Shown: positions 11,506 through 21,889 of the stretch, in pieces
Layout: each line of letters starts with the position of its first letter
Numbering within the stretch: position 1 is the first letter of the stretch
DNA from: Amphibalanus amphitrite
Taxonomy: Eukaryota > Arthropoda > Thecostraca > Balanomorpha > Balanidae
Direction: 5' to 3'
Assembly (NCBI RefSeq): GCF_019059575.1
Contig: NW_024882301.1
Span: forward strand, 62,001 to 126,000
DNA length: 64,000 nt
Made by a program: the position numbers and the translations under genes
Notes under the pieces: model-generated
The model's input: the letters and a program-made list of their open reading frames with translations, nothing else
Databases searched by the model: none
What the model was told of the DNA's origin: nothing

Positions 11506-13740
11506 TTCTTCTTCTTCTCCTGCATCCCGCCGCCAACCCGCTCAGGGGGGCGGCGGCGCAGGCGGGTCGAGCGGCGGCTCGGTCCGCCCGACACCCTCGA
11601 TGAAGTCGACGACCCTCGCCGCCGGGCCGCCGAGGACGTCGACCAGGCGAGGGTCGACACCCCAGCGGCGGCGGCGGGCCGCCTCATAGGCCGGACAATC
11701 GGTCAGCAGGTGCGTCACGCTGTCGGGCTCCCCGCACGCGGGGCATTCGTCGTCGGCTGCCAGGCCAATCTTGTAGAGCGTGTCGCGGGTCAGCGGTGAT
11801 GTGCCGGTCCTCAGCTGGGACAGCGTCACCGACCCCCAGCGCGCCAGGGAGTCGTGGTGGCCAGGCGTGGGGTCCGGGTGCGGGTGGGCAGCGGTTGCCC
11901 TCCGTCGCGACAGCTCCCGGACATGGCGCGTGACGGCGGCCCGCGCACTCGACAGGTCGATTGGTGCGCTATCTTGGTCGCCCGCCGTGGCCTCGCCAGC
12001 CAGGCAGTCGGCGGTCTCGTTGCCGTCCAGCCCGGCATGGCCTGGCACCCACTGGAGCACCGTCTCGGTGCCGTTCTCGGCGAGGGTGTTCAGCAGCCTC
12101 CAGACCTCGGCGGCCAGGGCCATGGTCTGGTTAGCTGGGCCGCGACCGAGTAGTTGTAGCCCAGACCTCGAGTCGGTGAGGAGGCGGACCGACTTGGTCG
12201 ATGCCAGCTCCCCGTCTTCCAGGCCGGCCACAGCCGCGAGCGCCTCGCGCATGGCGGTCAGTTCTGCTCTCAGGCTGGAGCAGACCGCCCCTGCAGGAGC
12301 GCGCACGGTTTCTTCTCTGTTGAGGTGGTGGAACTGGATCAGCGCGCCTGCGCCGCCCTGTTCCGTCCCGCCGCGAGCCGAGCCGTCCGACCAGATAGTG
12401 ACGTCCGGTTGCAGTCCGCAGGGCAGCTTCCCTGCGGACTGCAGGCGGGTCCGACCGGCGGGTGGCCACGGGCAGGTCTACCCTGAAGGTGGTGCCGCCG
12501 CGGTGGCCCAGCCATGGCGGGTCGCAGTTGTAGAATGCCATGGGCTCCACCGGGAGCTCCTCGATTCCTGCCTCCTCGGCGAGCCACTTGCCGACCCTCC
12601 TGAGGCACGGTCGGTGAGGGAGTGCTGCAGTCTCGTCTGGTGGCTTGGGCGGCGGTCTTCCCGCGGCGGTGGCGTCGTCGCATGTTCTTTGCCATGCCTT
12701 GTAGGCTCGGTGTTGGAGAAGCGACTGTACCTCCTTCCGGAAGAGGGACTTGCCCGGGTCGCTCGGGGGCAGGCGGATTACACGCTGGTACTCCGCGCCT
12801 GCCAGCTGTAGGGCCCGGAGCGAGAGTGTCGGGAGACCAGCCTCGGCCAGGACTCAGGAGGGCGTCCTTCCGGGTCGCACGTAGGCAGCCGGTGATGACG
12901 CGGGCGCACTTGTTTTGCTCGGCTTCGAGGCGTCCTCTTACCGACGGGGCGGCGTATGTCCCGAAGACGGCGGCGCCGTAGTCGAATAGGGCCCGGATAT
13001 AGCCGATGTAGGCCGCTCTGATGGTTCGGCGGTGGCTTCCCCAGGTCTTTCCGGCCAGTGCCTGCAGGCATCGCCTCCGTCGGGACATCTTGGCTTTCAG
13101 GTCGTCGATGTGGTCCGCGAAGGTGAGCTGGGGGTCAAACTTGATGCCCAGGAAGGTCGGGTTGCGGGAGTAGGGCAGCTCCTCCGCGCAGCGTCAGGTG
13201 CGGCTTGACCTTCCCTCCGCTCTCTCTTGGGTCGAGAGTGAACAGGGTGGCGGTGCACTTCGTCACGCTGGGCGTGGCTTTCCAGCGTCGCAGCCACGTG
13301 TCCACCGCGTCCAGGCAGGGCTGGAGGAGGGCGTCGCACTCTCTAGCAGTGGGGGCGCATGCCAGCAGTGCCACGTCGTCCGCGAACAGAGACCGCGAGA
13401 CGTGCTCCGGCATTGCTACGTCGATGTCATTAACGTAGACCAGCCATAGGAGCGGCGCCAGTACGCTGCCCTGGGGGAGGCCCTCCTGGAAGACCCTGAG
13501 GTCTGAGCGGGCAGCGCCCCTGCGGACGCGGGCGCGCCTGTCCGACAGGAAGGCCCTCAGCCACTTGATGAAACAGCCGGGGACTCCCAGCCGAGCCATC
13601 TTGCAGAGCAGCGCGGCCCTCCAAACTCGGTCATAGGCTCTCGCGAAGTCAAGCAGGACCATGACCGCTCGGTGGGGTTTTTTCTCCTCGAACGCGTCGA
13701 ATATCTGTTGGGATATTCGGCCGAGCTGGTCCATGGTGTG
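11506..13740 (-). mobile_element. 5'-truncated non-LTR retrotransposon (LINE with RNase H)
   Basis: The minus strand encodes, in order, reverse transcriptase (about 13734-13135; LLDFARAYDRVW, GLPQGSVLAPLLW, SLFADDVALLA with the catalytic FADD box), the thumb/connection region (about 13088-12800), an RNase H domain (about 12340-11960; LRAELTAMREAL, LLTDSRSGL, LQWVPGHAGLDGNETAD), and a C-terminal CPACG...HLLTDC zinc knuckle (about 11660). It is broken into at least three frames. The 5' end is lost inside the RT domain, with no endonuclease or ORF1. The 3' end carries a (GAA)n tail, seen as TTCTTCTTCTTC on the + strand. A 14-bp target-site duplication TCAAAGGTGTGTTC flanks it (11492-11505 and 13741-13754). 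The RNase H domain suggests the I/LOA/Outcast side of the LINE tree. GC content is far above the flanks. Confidence 0.9.
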
Positions 13741-13756
13741 TCAAAGGTGTGTTCCA

Positions 13757-13995
13757 GAGGGCTGTTCACGGGCACCGCACACGTGTGTTCGGTGCGTCCA
13801 GCAGGCGTGGGGGTAGGGGATGGGTAGGCAGCTCTGACGTCACGGCTGCATGCGGTGGACGGTCCGCTGTGGCCAGTCCCGACCGGCCACAGCGATCGCT
13901 GTGTGCGGTGACGGAAGGCTGACGTAGGGACGCAGTGGGCGGAGCTTCGAGGCTGTGTGCGGTCCGACCGCACACAGGGCCTGTGAACAGCCCTC
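13757..13995. mobile_element. Short MITE with 13-bp inverted ends
   Basis: GAGGGCTGTTCAC (13757-13769) and GTGAACAGCCCTC (13983-13995) are perfect inverted repeats, and further inward pairing involves the CGCACACGTG and TGTGTGCGG region. The body is about 239 bp and GC-rich with no coding. Its left edge lies two bases from the right target-site copy of the neighbouring LINE. No clear target duplication of its own was found. Confidence 0.6.
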
Positions 13996-14141
13996 AGGCT
14001 TAATGAGAAGCTCAGATGAGTGCTGCCTTGAGTGCTGCTGGAAGACTGCCACAGGAACCTCTATTTTAGGAGATCAGTTGCTGATAAACTGAACAAGTAC
14101 TGGAGCGAAGTGGTAATGCAATTATCCATGTTTACAACCAT

Positions 14142-14480
14142 TCACAGTTCTGGGGCAGGAAGGAGCTGCATCATTGTTGTTATGCAGCTTTCCACGAATC
14201 CATCTGTGCCCATATTTATATGAAATACTCCAGGAGAGTAAGGTGTCTCAGCGGCCTCACTGGGGATTGCTATGGGTTCATCCCGGCTGTCCGTCCCTTT
14301 CTTGGTTAGGTGGATCTTGGCAGCTTCCTGGCCTGACCCTGGGAGGGGGATGGAGTCGGAGAGCAGTACCGCTGTGGCCAAGCGATCGTACACGGGTGCT
14401 TCCTCTGTGTGGCCGGCTTTGGAAGGCTTCTCCTCTCCGGTCGCCACCAGTTCATAGTTGATGTCATCGGCGGGGTCCTC
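14142..14480 (-). CDS. Possible orphan exon, acidic protein segment of unknown function
   Basis: On the minus strand an AG acceptor (complement of 14481-14482) is followed by an open frame of 112 codons that starts EDPADDINYELVATGEEKPS and runs to a stop at 14142. The first 85 residues have protein-like composition: acidic, Ser/Pro/Thr-containing, little low-complexity sequence. The last stretch (after about 14225) looks more like 3' flank. No domain is recognised. No matching upstream exon was found with confidence on the minus strand between 14480 and 15450. It could be a terminal exon, a processed fragment or chance. Confidence 0.3.
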   Translation of the reverse strand, partial: EDPADDINYELVATGEEKPSKAGHTEEAPVYDRLATAVLLSDSIPLPGSGQEAAKIHLTKKGTDSRDEPIAIPSEAAETPYSPGVFHINMGTDGFVESCITTMMQLLPAPEL

Positions 14481-15636
14481 CTACTTTGCAACCACTCTCA
14501 GCTCAGCATGTCGTCACTCGACAGCGATTTTGCCGGTCAGAACATTCTGGCAGCTGGGGACTCGCGCCTGACTTGGGCGATCGCTAGGCTAGTCTCTACC
14601 ATGAGCGGTACTATCGTTGATTTTCTGCGGCCGATTGCCAAACGGTGATGCGTTTCACTGAGCCCAGATCGCGGTTCAGCTGCTCACCGTGCCCGGGGGG
14701 CGTGGTGGGTAGCCACGCCAACGCTTCACACTCGAGTATTTTGATCTATTCATTGGCCATCGTCCCTAGCTGCTCTTCTTAGAAACCTTTCGACCCGTTT
14801 GTCCTAGGCCATCCGAGCTTCGACTTGCCCGTTATGCTGTCGCAGTGGTCGCCGAGATAGGACAGCCTGGTTAAGTGCCCATCACGGTCTAGAGGTGGCT
14901 CAGAGGAATGCCCCAGCTTGAACTACGGCCCCGTCGACTCCGAGGTTGAAATTAATTGCGTTTTAACTCTGGGGAGAAGGAGTGTTGAGTGCTTGGGTCT
15001 CCTTTGTTTTCCGCGATGTTGATCTTCCAGTGGTGCGCCCACCTGGCTCTTGTGTCAATCGGCTGTTGTTTTGCTCTGGCTCTTTTGGGGTTAACATTGC
15101 TCCGACGATTCATGTTGGTGCGTCGTCCCATATGGTTCCCATAGGTGAAGACGTACGTTATTGGTGTTTGACGGAGCTCCTCAGTCGATCGGCAAATCAT
15201 GTATAAAGAGCAAGGGAAGAGAGTCGGTGAATGAAGCCTGGGCCGAATCTTGGGGCAGGCCCGCTAGGGAGTGGCGCTCAAAGCTGCGTGCAATGTTCAC
15301 CTCCCACGTATGGGCGGCTCGGCAGTCGGCAGTCCCTCTGGAATTTGAACACCCGCGCGGTCATATAATGCAGGAGGTGTCAGAGTCGCTAGAAGTAGAG
15401 CTCCGGTGGTCCACTGTTCACTAGGCGCGGCTAAAAAAAGCGGCCAAGACCCGTAGGACGAACTTGCCCTTCGGAAACCAACGTATTTTAACGGTAGCAG
15501 ATGCTTTCGTTGCGGCACACGGCAGCATCGCAGCGTCCTCCTCTCAGCTAGCTTCGCCAGGTGACTAGTGATGCAGATCGGACCGTAGCAGCTGTTCACT
15601 GTGCCCGAGTTCCTGTCCTGAGCTCCTGAGTTCCTG

Positions 15637-15698
15637 AAAAGGAGTAAGGACATTCATCAGCCTTGGAGATAAGGATCATGAATGTCCTTACTCCTTTT
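15637..15698. repeat. Perfect 21-bp hairpin
   Basis: Arms 15637-15657 and 15678-15698 (AAAAGGAGTAAGGACATTCA and its complement) pair without mismatch around a 20-base loop. It lies about 300 bp upstream of the glutaredoxin start. It may be a small foldback element remnant. It is too short-stemmed to argue for a microRNA precursor. Confidence 0.6.
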
Positions 15699-15991
15699 CC
15701 GGGGAGGTGGGCTAGTTAGGGTTAGAAAGAGACTGAAGATGCGACGGGAACAGAGTCAGAGACTTGGACGTTATAGAAACCGTGCAAGCCCTCATTAGGC
15801 AGGCGGGAATAACTTGACCTCGCAGTGGTTTTGTCTGAGTCAATTTTTTTTTTCAACAGTGTTTCAAGTGGGCACTGATGTGCTTAGTGCATATACAACC
15901 TTAGCGGTAACTGGTTTTGTTAATATGCTCTACAATATACATCTTAAAACAAGTGTTGACAACTCCTGTATTATCTTTACAGAGTATTTAG

Positions 15992-18900
15992 ATGGGTGCT
16001 GGAGAATCTACAATGGCGTCCCCCGCGATCAAACAGTCTGTTGATCAGCTGATAAAGGCTAATAAAGTTATGATTTTCTCAAAATCATACTGTCCATACT
16101 GCACTATGGCAAAGAAGGTATGTGCATCGCTGACTTCAGGCTTACTGATGTGCCTATTTGAGTGCAGTTGTGCTTTCGAAGTGTTTCACGAGGCTGTAGC
16201 TAAGCTAGGTAGCTCGGCAGCTATGAGCTAAGGTCATTCGATGTGCTGCCTTGGATATACCTTACTGCTAAGTCATTTTATTATATATGTAAGTGCTTAC
16301 CTTCCTTTTTCTGGGTAGTTTTGTCGACATTTAGCGAAGTTATAGTTAGATTTGAGCATTGACTTTTTGTTTGCTGTTTTAGGCCAAATGCAAGTCGAAT
16401 GGAAAAACACGGAACAAATAGTGCATGGACGCGTTTCGATTATTAAATCTTCATTAGCATGACATAATCACAGAGAAAACAAGATATGATATCAACAAGA
16501 TATCTTGTTTTCTCTGTGATTATGTCATGCTGATGAAGATTTAATAATCGAAACGCGTCCATGCACTATTTGTTCCGTGTTTTTCTACTTGTCTCTATCA
16601 ATATACGCAAGTCGAATGTTTTACTTTAGACAACTATTTGTATGTCATGTTACCATCACTTAAGAGTTGATTAAATAATACTTTATTTTTCAGGTGTTCA
16701 AAGAAATGGGACAAGAATATGGTCTGATAGAACTTGATGAAACGCAAGATGGCAGCAGTATGCAGCAGTACTTAGCGCAGATAACAGGCGCTAGCTCGGT
16801 AAGAGAGTTCAGTAATGATAAGGTATTGTTGTACATACTTAGTTGTCATTCATATTGTTACATTGTGCTCATTGCCACAATTTGTTAGCCGTTATTAGTT
16901 CATTTATTCTGCGTTCGTAGTCTGGGCTGCCATTGACGACCGCCAATGAACGGTTCGGGATTGTTCTCGCTTGCCTGCAGGTAGATTCCGGTGCAATAAC
17001 TATGCAATATGTGCAGACTATCCCAGACTATCCATTCTCTCGGCGTGCAAGCCAAAGAACTATTTCACACGAGTCACGACAAGCGGGAACTTACGTCGTA
17101 GTTACCTGCGCCTTACAGAGTGTCCCGAAACCACCCAATCAAATGGCGTGCAGTAACACAATATCAATGGAAAACCGGATAATGGTTTATTTGCTGAATA
17201 AGTGACCCACCACGCTTTTCCAAACAGGCCCTCCTTTGTTCTGTTATCGCACACATCAAATTGTTGTCAAGCATCTGTACAGTCTGCTGCGATGCTGCGC
17301 CATGCTGAATGGGCATTTCCGATGAGATTGGCTTCTGGCGTCGGTGGGTCCGTCTTGTCCTTCTTATCCAGGGACCAGGATGATAGCTTAGAGATTATGT
17401 CAGCTAGGCGACAGGTCTGGGTGTTTGCCCGGCCCGACGCCCCTCACCCCAAGAGGTAGGAAAGAGTCTGGGTCTTGGTGGCTGTGTGTGGCTGTGGCTG
17501 TGTTCCAGCGACTCCGTCCGACTGGAAAATATGTTGCAACATGACTCTCAGAAGTTTGACCACTGCTGGTGGCTGTTGTCCATCTAGCGCCTGATGAACG
17601 ATACCGTCGTGTTTCAGCTCCCTGATTCTGGGGATTTGTACGGTCTTAGTGCTCGCATTTTGCCAGAGGCGTGTGCGAGCCGTGATATGTGAGATCGGAG
17701 ACCGGCCGCAGTGATAGGCGGCTGAACGTGGGGGGCACCGGGGCACCGTGCCCCCCTTTGATTTTGGCATTTTAACATTAACCCTATGTGCGTTGCATGG
17801 AAAGAATGGGACCAAAAGTCGGCAGTGTCCCCCCCCCCCTTAATTAACCCACGAGCCGCTGGGGGGGGGCATAAAGTTGCCCCCCTTTACGTTTTGTGAA
17901 ATATCTCCGAAACCTGATGAGCTACGAACGTGAAACTTGGCATAGCTTCAAATGAATACCTAGGCAATGTATGAGGAAAGTTTAGTGGTTGTAGCACCTA
18001 AGATGACGTCACAGTGACGTCATAAAGTTTTGTCGTTTTCCGATATGGACCGTTTCTGATGACGCTGAGCATGAAACTCAACTGTAAATGAACTAGACAG
18101 TAGGGTGTGTCACTAGAAACAGATCAAGCGCTTCCGCTGATTTTCCTGGTCCCTGTGTCTATGGAAGCCCATTGGTGCAGTTCTTTTTCCCATGCATCGA
18201 AAATTCGATCGGCGCCGGCTGAAAGAAGTTCGGGATTTATCGTGGCGCCCGGCGTTGCAGTCTCCATGTTTGGCGTAATACGTTTGATGACACTAACACC
18301 AGCCGCGCGCGTCTTCGCCTGTTAGCGTCGACAGACGCTGGCAATACGGATGAAAGCAATGCAAACGAGGCAGTATCCTCCATTTAGACAACGGTTACAC
18401 AGAAAAGATGCATCTTTGCCATTCAATAGCAAACTGAATTCAACTCAATTAGCATTTGCCTACCTTGCATGGTTCAGGGGACCGATTTTCTTGCAGGCCT
18501 CCTTTGCGGAGATTTTGCCCGTCCGCATGACGGTTCTGGTGAGCTGATACAGCAGGAGTTTGCCGCTGCTGAGGTCGGCGATGATGTTGTCCGGCAGATC
18601 CAGCTCTGGGCCGCTCACCTGTCGGAACTTCACGGGAAAAAGACGGTGCACGGAGGCGCCGGCTGCCTTGCCCAACGGCCCCGTGAATGATCCGGGTCCA
18701 CTGGTTTTGCCGTCCAAGTTCTGGAAAACTTCCCTCAGTACAAGCTCATTCGAGTGCAGCTGGCAGCTTGTCTCATCCGGCATCTTTCTCTCCATACTTT
18801 TTCGGGTCGACCAGCAATTCTGTTTTGCCGCTCGCTACGCGACCGACATCCATCTAAAAACCATTGATGACGGCCCCTACAGCAGGGTTGGATAAACCAT

Positions 18901-21431
18901 ACCTGTTCAATCAGCTGCCAGTGCAGTGTTTGTCATATCATCATCGTTCGAGTCTTTGATGCATTCCTTCATCTCAAATTCACTTGTGACGTCTTCATTA
19001 CTGTCGTTGGTGTCGGTCGTTGCCGACGAGTCTACCTGGCCTGTCTCGTCGATATTGACGCCGTTGGAATAGGTACGGAGGTGGGAAGGACCAGCTTGAC
19101 CCACGTCGCCCCTCCCCTCGTTCCGCTCCCGTCTCATTCTAAGGCTCGCGGTCTTACGTGGTTTCCTCGTCTCCTCGTAGTCCACACCAACCAGTCTCAT
19201 CTTCCGAACTCCTCTCTGGTCTCGAAGGAATGCTATTTCCGCTGGCGGTACCCGGTTTGAAAGCGGACAGGTAGGTACAGCTTCGCCGATCTTTACAGCG
19301 GCAGCGGGCGATGTCAAAAAGCTTACGAAACAGACTCGCTTCAGAAACACTTTGTTTCGTTTGTCCCTCCCACATTCTTTCGGACACCTTGTTCGATCGG
19401 CGAAATCTTTCGCAGACTTGCTTTACCTTCCGAACCACATTGTGCATTTGTATCGTTGGTATGCCCTCACTCGACCACACTGCAACCACCGCTTCCGCTG
19501 CTTCACGTAAACATGCAGTGACTGTCCGCTCACTTTTTCTATCCTCTGCCATGAGTCTCACATAGTTCACTACATCTCTGTTGGTAGGCAGCTGATTTAC
19601 CCGCAGCACATTGGGAGACCCGATAACAAAATGTTTCGCCTTGTTTCACCACGGCATCACTGCGGCACGGATAGTCCGATTCGATTGCACCACACGCACT
19701 TCTGCTCACGCCGCAGCTGAAACCAGACTGACTCACGTTCTTTGCAAGCTCGTATGTCTCGGGGAGACAGCACATGACTCGAAAGCCGACACATTGTGTT
19801 GCCGACGGAGGGGTGATACCCGAGACCCCAGTCACGTTGCCCTCTGTCCATCCGTGCTCTCATTCTCCCTGCCCCACTCGTGATAGTCTTGCCAAGGCTG
19901 TAGCGTGATCCTATTAAATACAGTAGCGGCGGAACACCTTCAATTAAGGGGGGGGGGCACTGCCGACTTTTGGTCCCATTCTTTCCATGCAACGCCCATA
20001 GGGCTAATGTTAAAATACCAAAATCAAAGGGGGGCACGGTGCCCTGGTGCCCTCCCCGTTCCGCCGCCTATGTCCTATTATATGGATCATCTGTGGGTCC
20101 CTGAATGGCCTCAACACATGAAGATAGCAGTATGTTTCGTCCGACGTCCATTTAAACAAGAAATAGCAATCGAATTTTAACTGTCAAACGGTGTTGGCCG
20201 CTACAGGCCGACGGCGAGTCATATGGCTGGTGTTAGCGCTACGGTACGCATTGTGTTCAGTATGGAGACTTCAACGCCGGGCGCCACAGGAAATGTCGAA
20301 ATTGATTGGGCCCGCGCCGCCTGAATTTTCGGTGCAGCGAAAAAAGAACAGTGCCAATGGGCTTCAATGAACCCAGGGACAAGGAATATTCGCGGAAGCG
20401 CTTGATCTGAGACAAAAATATTTGATATGACACACCCTACTAGACAGCACCTGCTGTCATCGTAAAACTTCTAACTACACTTTTATCTAGTTTCTGACCA
20501 ATAATTGACCCTTTATATTCGGTCCCATATATCTGATGTATCGTGAGGAATATGAGAGTCGCAAATCTATAATTTCACTTATGACGTCACTGTGACGTCA
20601 TTTCAAATGGGATCGACACCAAATTTGGACACAACCTCGGCTAGGTATTCAGGAAGATGTGTGCAAAGTTTCGCTTATCTATCTCTTCGCGTTGCGACGA
20701 TATCGTCGCAGAAGTAAAGGGGGGGGCAACTATATACCCCCCCCCCCCAGCGGCCGGCGGGTGGCGCGGAGGCCCAGCGGCCGCCGGGTTAAAGGTGTTC
20801 CGCCGCCACTGGCCGCAGTGAGCCGTTTTGCCAGCTTATGGTCGGCTGGCGCCGCTTTGTCACAGAAACCACCCATTAGGCGACAGGGGTACAGAGGATT
20901 TTCTGCTGTTGCTCTTCTTAGGTCCTCTTTCGTTTTCGCCTTGATAAACTAAACCTTAAACTGTGTAAGACTGACGCCGAGACATTTGAAGATTGTGCAA
21001 TCCGTTCCCAACCAGCGAAACCATGCTTTCCCTCGGCGCTCCAAAATATGTTTTGCCAATTTTGGTCTTGCGCAGCGTAAGGCGTCTGCAGCGTTGCTCG
21101 GGGTCTGGACGTGTTGTTGCCCGTATTGTCGCCGACGGTTGGGCTACGTATGGTGGGTAAGGCAATACCCAATTTGCGACTAACAGCTAACGACAACGCC
21201 CAATAGCCCAGTGCCAGCTCCCGCCAATACAAAGTCGCCAGTAACGGGGCGAAATTGCAAGAAAATCTCATTTCGCGTGGTTCCTTTGTACCCAATGACT
21301 CGTATGACTCGCTGATTTCCGAATCCTCTCGCCAGGTTCCCCGGGTGTTTGTCAGTGGCAACTGCATCGGAGGCGGCACCGAGACCAGGAGCCTCTACCA
21401 GAGCGGACAGCTCAAGTCAATGCTCGCCTGA
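15992..21431 (+). CDS. Glutaredoxin, dithiol CPYC type (3 coding exons)
   Basis: Exons are 15992-16117 (42 codons, donor GTATGT), 16694-16798 (35 codons, acceptor TTTTTCAG, donor GTAAGA) and 21336-21431 (31 codons plus TGA, acceptor CGCCAG). All junctions are phase 0, giving 108 aa. The protein is a thioredoxin-fold oxidoreductase that uses glutathione to reduce protein disulfides and mixed disulfides, probably in the cytosol. Visible motifs are VMIFSKSYCPYC (active site CPYC at residues 34-37), the cis-Pro loop SSVPRVFV spanning the exon 2/3 junction, and the GSH-binding GGGTE. The length matches metazoan Grx1/Grx2-core proteins. The N-terminus MGAGEST fits an N-myristoylation consensus (Gly2, Ser6); this is inferred and could mean membrane tethering. 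The alternative ATG at codon 8 would remove it. Intron 2 (4.5 kb) is mostly transposon. Confidence 0.93.
16402..16606. mobile_element. Intronic hairpin element with 12-bp target duplication
   Basis: The element lies in glutaredoxin intron 1. Two 86-bp arms (16402-16487 and 16500-16585) are almost perfect inverted repeats around a 12-base loop, followed by a 21-base tail (16586-16606). The 12-bp direct repeat GCAAGTCGAATG flanks the unit at 16390-16401 and 16607-16618. A 12-bp duplication with a single-stranded-type 3' tail suits target-primed retroposition, as in Penelope-like or other retroelements, better than cut-and-paste. Each arm contains a hammerhead-like core (see next entry). Family membership is inference. 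Confidence 0.7.
16526..16563 (+). ncRNA. Hammerhead-ribozyme-like motif
   Basis: The + strand reads CATG-CTGATGA, then a GATT/AATC stem with a TAAT loop, then GAAA, a minimal A-C-GC-G-T stem III, the cleavage-type GTC, and CATG. The two CATG blocks pair as stem I. These are the elements of a type I hammerhead (CUGAUGA, GAAA, UH) with a very short stem III, as described for Penelope-like retroelements. One extra A sits between CTGATGA and stem II, so activity is uncertain. The other arm holds the same motif on the minus strand (16424-16461) with CTAATGA in place of CTGATGA. Confidence 0.45.
17715..17847. mobile_element. About 150-bp G/C-run MITE (host copy), split by a later insertion
   Basis: This MITE starts TAGGCGGCTGAAC at 17715, runs through GGGGCACCGTGCCCCCC and a C-run, and is cut at TTAA. 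Its missing end, AGGTGTTCCGCCGCCACT, resumes at 20793-20810 beyond the 2.9 kb transposon. An 11-bp target duplication GGCCGCAGTGA flanks the reassembled ends (17704-17714 and 20811-20821). A second, uninterrupted copy in the opposite orientation (19922-20070) lies inside the transposon and shows what the empty site looks like. Confidence 0.8.
18470..19620 (-). pseudogene. Fragment of an arthropod transposon-borne gene (cc8L18.2-like)
   Basis: Three consecutive minus-strand stretches match, from memory, one uncharacterised arthropod repeat-borne protein family often labelled cc8L18.2-like. They are an N-terminal part with LPTNRDVVNYVRLMAEDRK and SLFRKLFDIARCRCKDRRSC (about 19600-19290); a middle with IAFLRDQRGVRKMRLVGVDY and an acidic Asn/Asp tail (about 19235-18907); and SSGKLLLYQLTRTVMRTGKI with KKIGPLNHAR (about 18795-18470). 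The frame changes between the first two stretches. The last stretch ends at a donor-like AG|GTAGGC, and the usual C-terminal half that follows HARW in the family is absent, so the copy is truncated or spliced to an exon not seen. Function is unknown; a role in mobilising the element is only inferred. Confidence 0.55.
19922..20070. mobile_element. Intact copy of the 150-bp G/C-run MITE, nested in the TTAA transposon
   Basis: The ends AGTAGCGGCGGAAC and GTTCCGCCGCCTA are inverted repeats. The body is the reverse complement of 17715-17847, with about 10-11 bp of similar flank on each side (TCCTATTAAATA and TCCTATTATATG). Inside it the site corresponding to the transposon insertion reads CAATTAAGG, uninterrupted. 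Confidence 0.75.
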
Positions 21432-21878
21432 TGCTCATCACACACCTAGTCTCCATGCATGTCACCGAATCGGCGCCCTGACGCGAGACATGAGAAGACG
21501 GGTCTCTGATTGCACAAACCTGGTCCTCGGGGCTGGACTGGGATATCCTGGCCCATCTCAGGTGCCTTTGTGACATGTGTTATTGTATTTGAGTTATCAG
21601 AATATATCGACGGCGATGGTGATGATGTCCTAATCACGGTTTTCACTATATCTGTTCGGCCGTACCGCTTACAGCGTGAAATGACTTGCCTATTCATCAA
21701 CCCCATCGCGAGTTCCCAAGTTTCCCAGTTGCTGCGGATCCATGTATCGTCGCCGTTCATGGTTATCTCCGTTGGAAATTTAAGTAAAGTTGAGTTCCTG
21801 TATAGGCATTGCATTAGGTACAAGACCTTACACATGATATTTTATCGTATTTGAAACTGTTACTGTAGTACGCCTAGA

Positions 21879-21884
21879 ATAAAT
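21879..21884 (+). promoter_or_regulatory. Candidate polyadenylation signal of glutaredoxin
   Basis: A canonical AATAAA lies about 450 bases after the glutaredoxin stop, with a TGTCTCTGCTCTGTTG T/G-rich stretch just downstream. It is the first canonical signal after the stop that I found. Confidence 0.4.
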
Positions 21885-21889
21885 ACATA

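Larger units (their letters stand above)
13996..15991. other. Intergenic stretch upstream of glutaredoxin
   Basis: Apart from the possible minus exon at 14142-14480 and the hairpin at 15637-15698, no feature could be supported. A 5' untranslated exon of the glutaredoxin gene may lie here, because the first coding exon is preceded by an acceptor-like TTTACAG ending at 15982. Confidence 0.35.
17848..20788 (-). mobile_element. TTAA-flanked coding transposon with long inverted repeats
   Basis: TTAA occurs immediately outside both ends (17844-17847 and 20789-20792). The ends read CCCACGAGCCGCTGGGGGG and its GC-rich inverted counterpart CCCAGCGGCCGCCGGG. Inverted repeats continue, at roughly three-quarters identity by eye, for about 480 bp per side (to about 18335 and from about 20200), including TGACGTCACAGTGACGTCAT and TAGGGTGTGTCA. 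TTAA targets with CCC...GGG ends are typical of piggyBac; Kolobok also uses TTAA. The minus-strand coding region (see 18470-19620) is not a recognisable piggyBac transposase. The element sits in glutaredoxin intron 2 in the orientation opposite to the gene. Confidence 0.75.

Noticed and set aside
11428-13449. Plus-strand ORFs of up to 343 aa
   Set aside because: They are antisense shadows of the GC-rich LINE on the minus strand, whose RT and RNase H motifs are clear.
15637-15698. MicroRNA precursor
   Set aside because: The stem is perfect and only 21 bp, with no extended imperfect stem; a foldback remnant is simpler.
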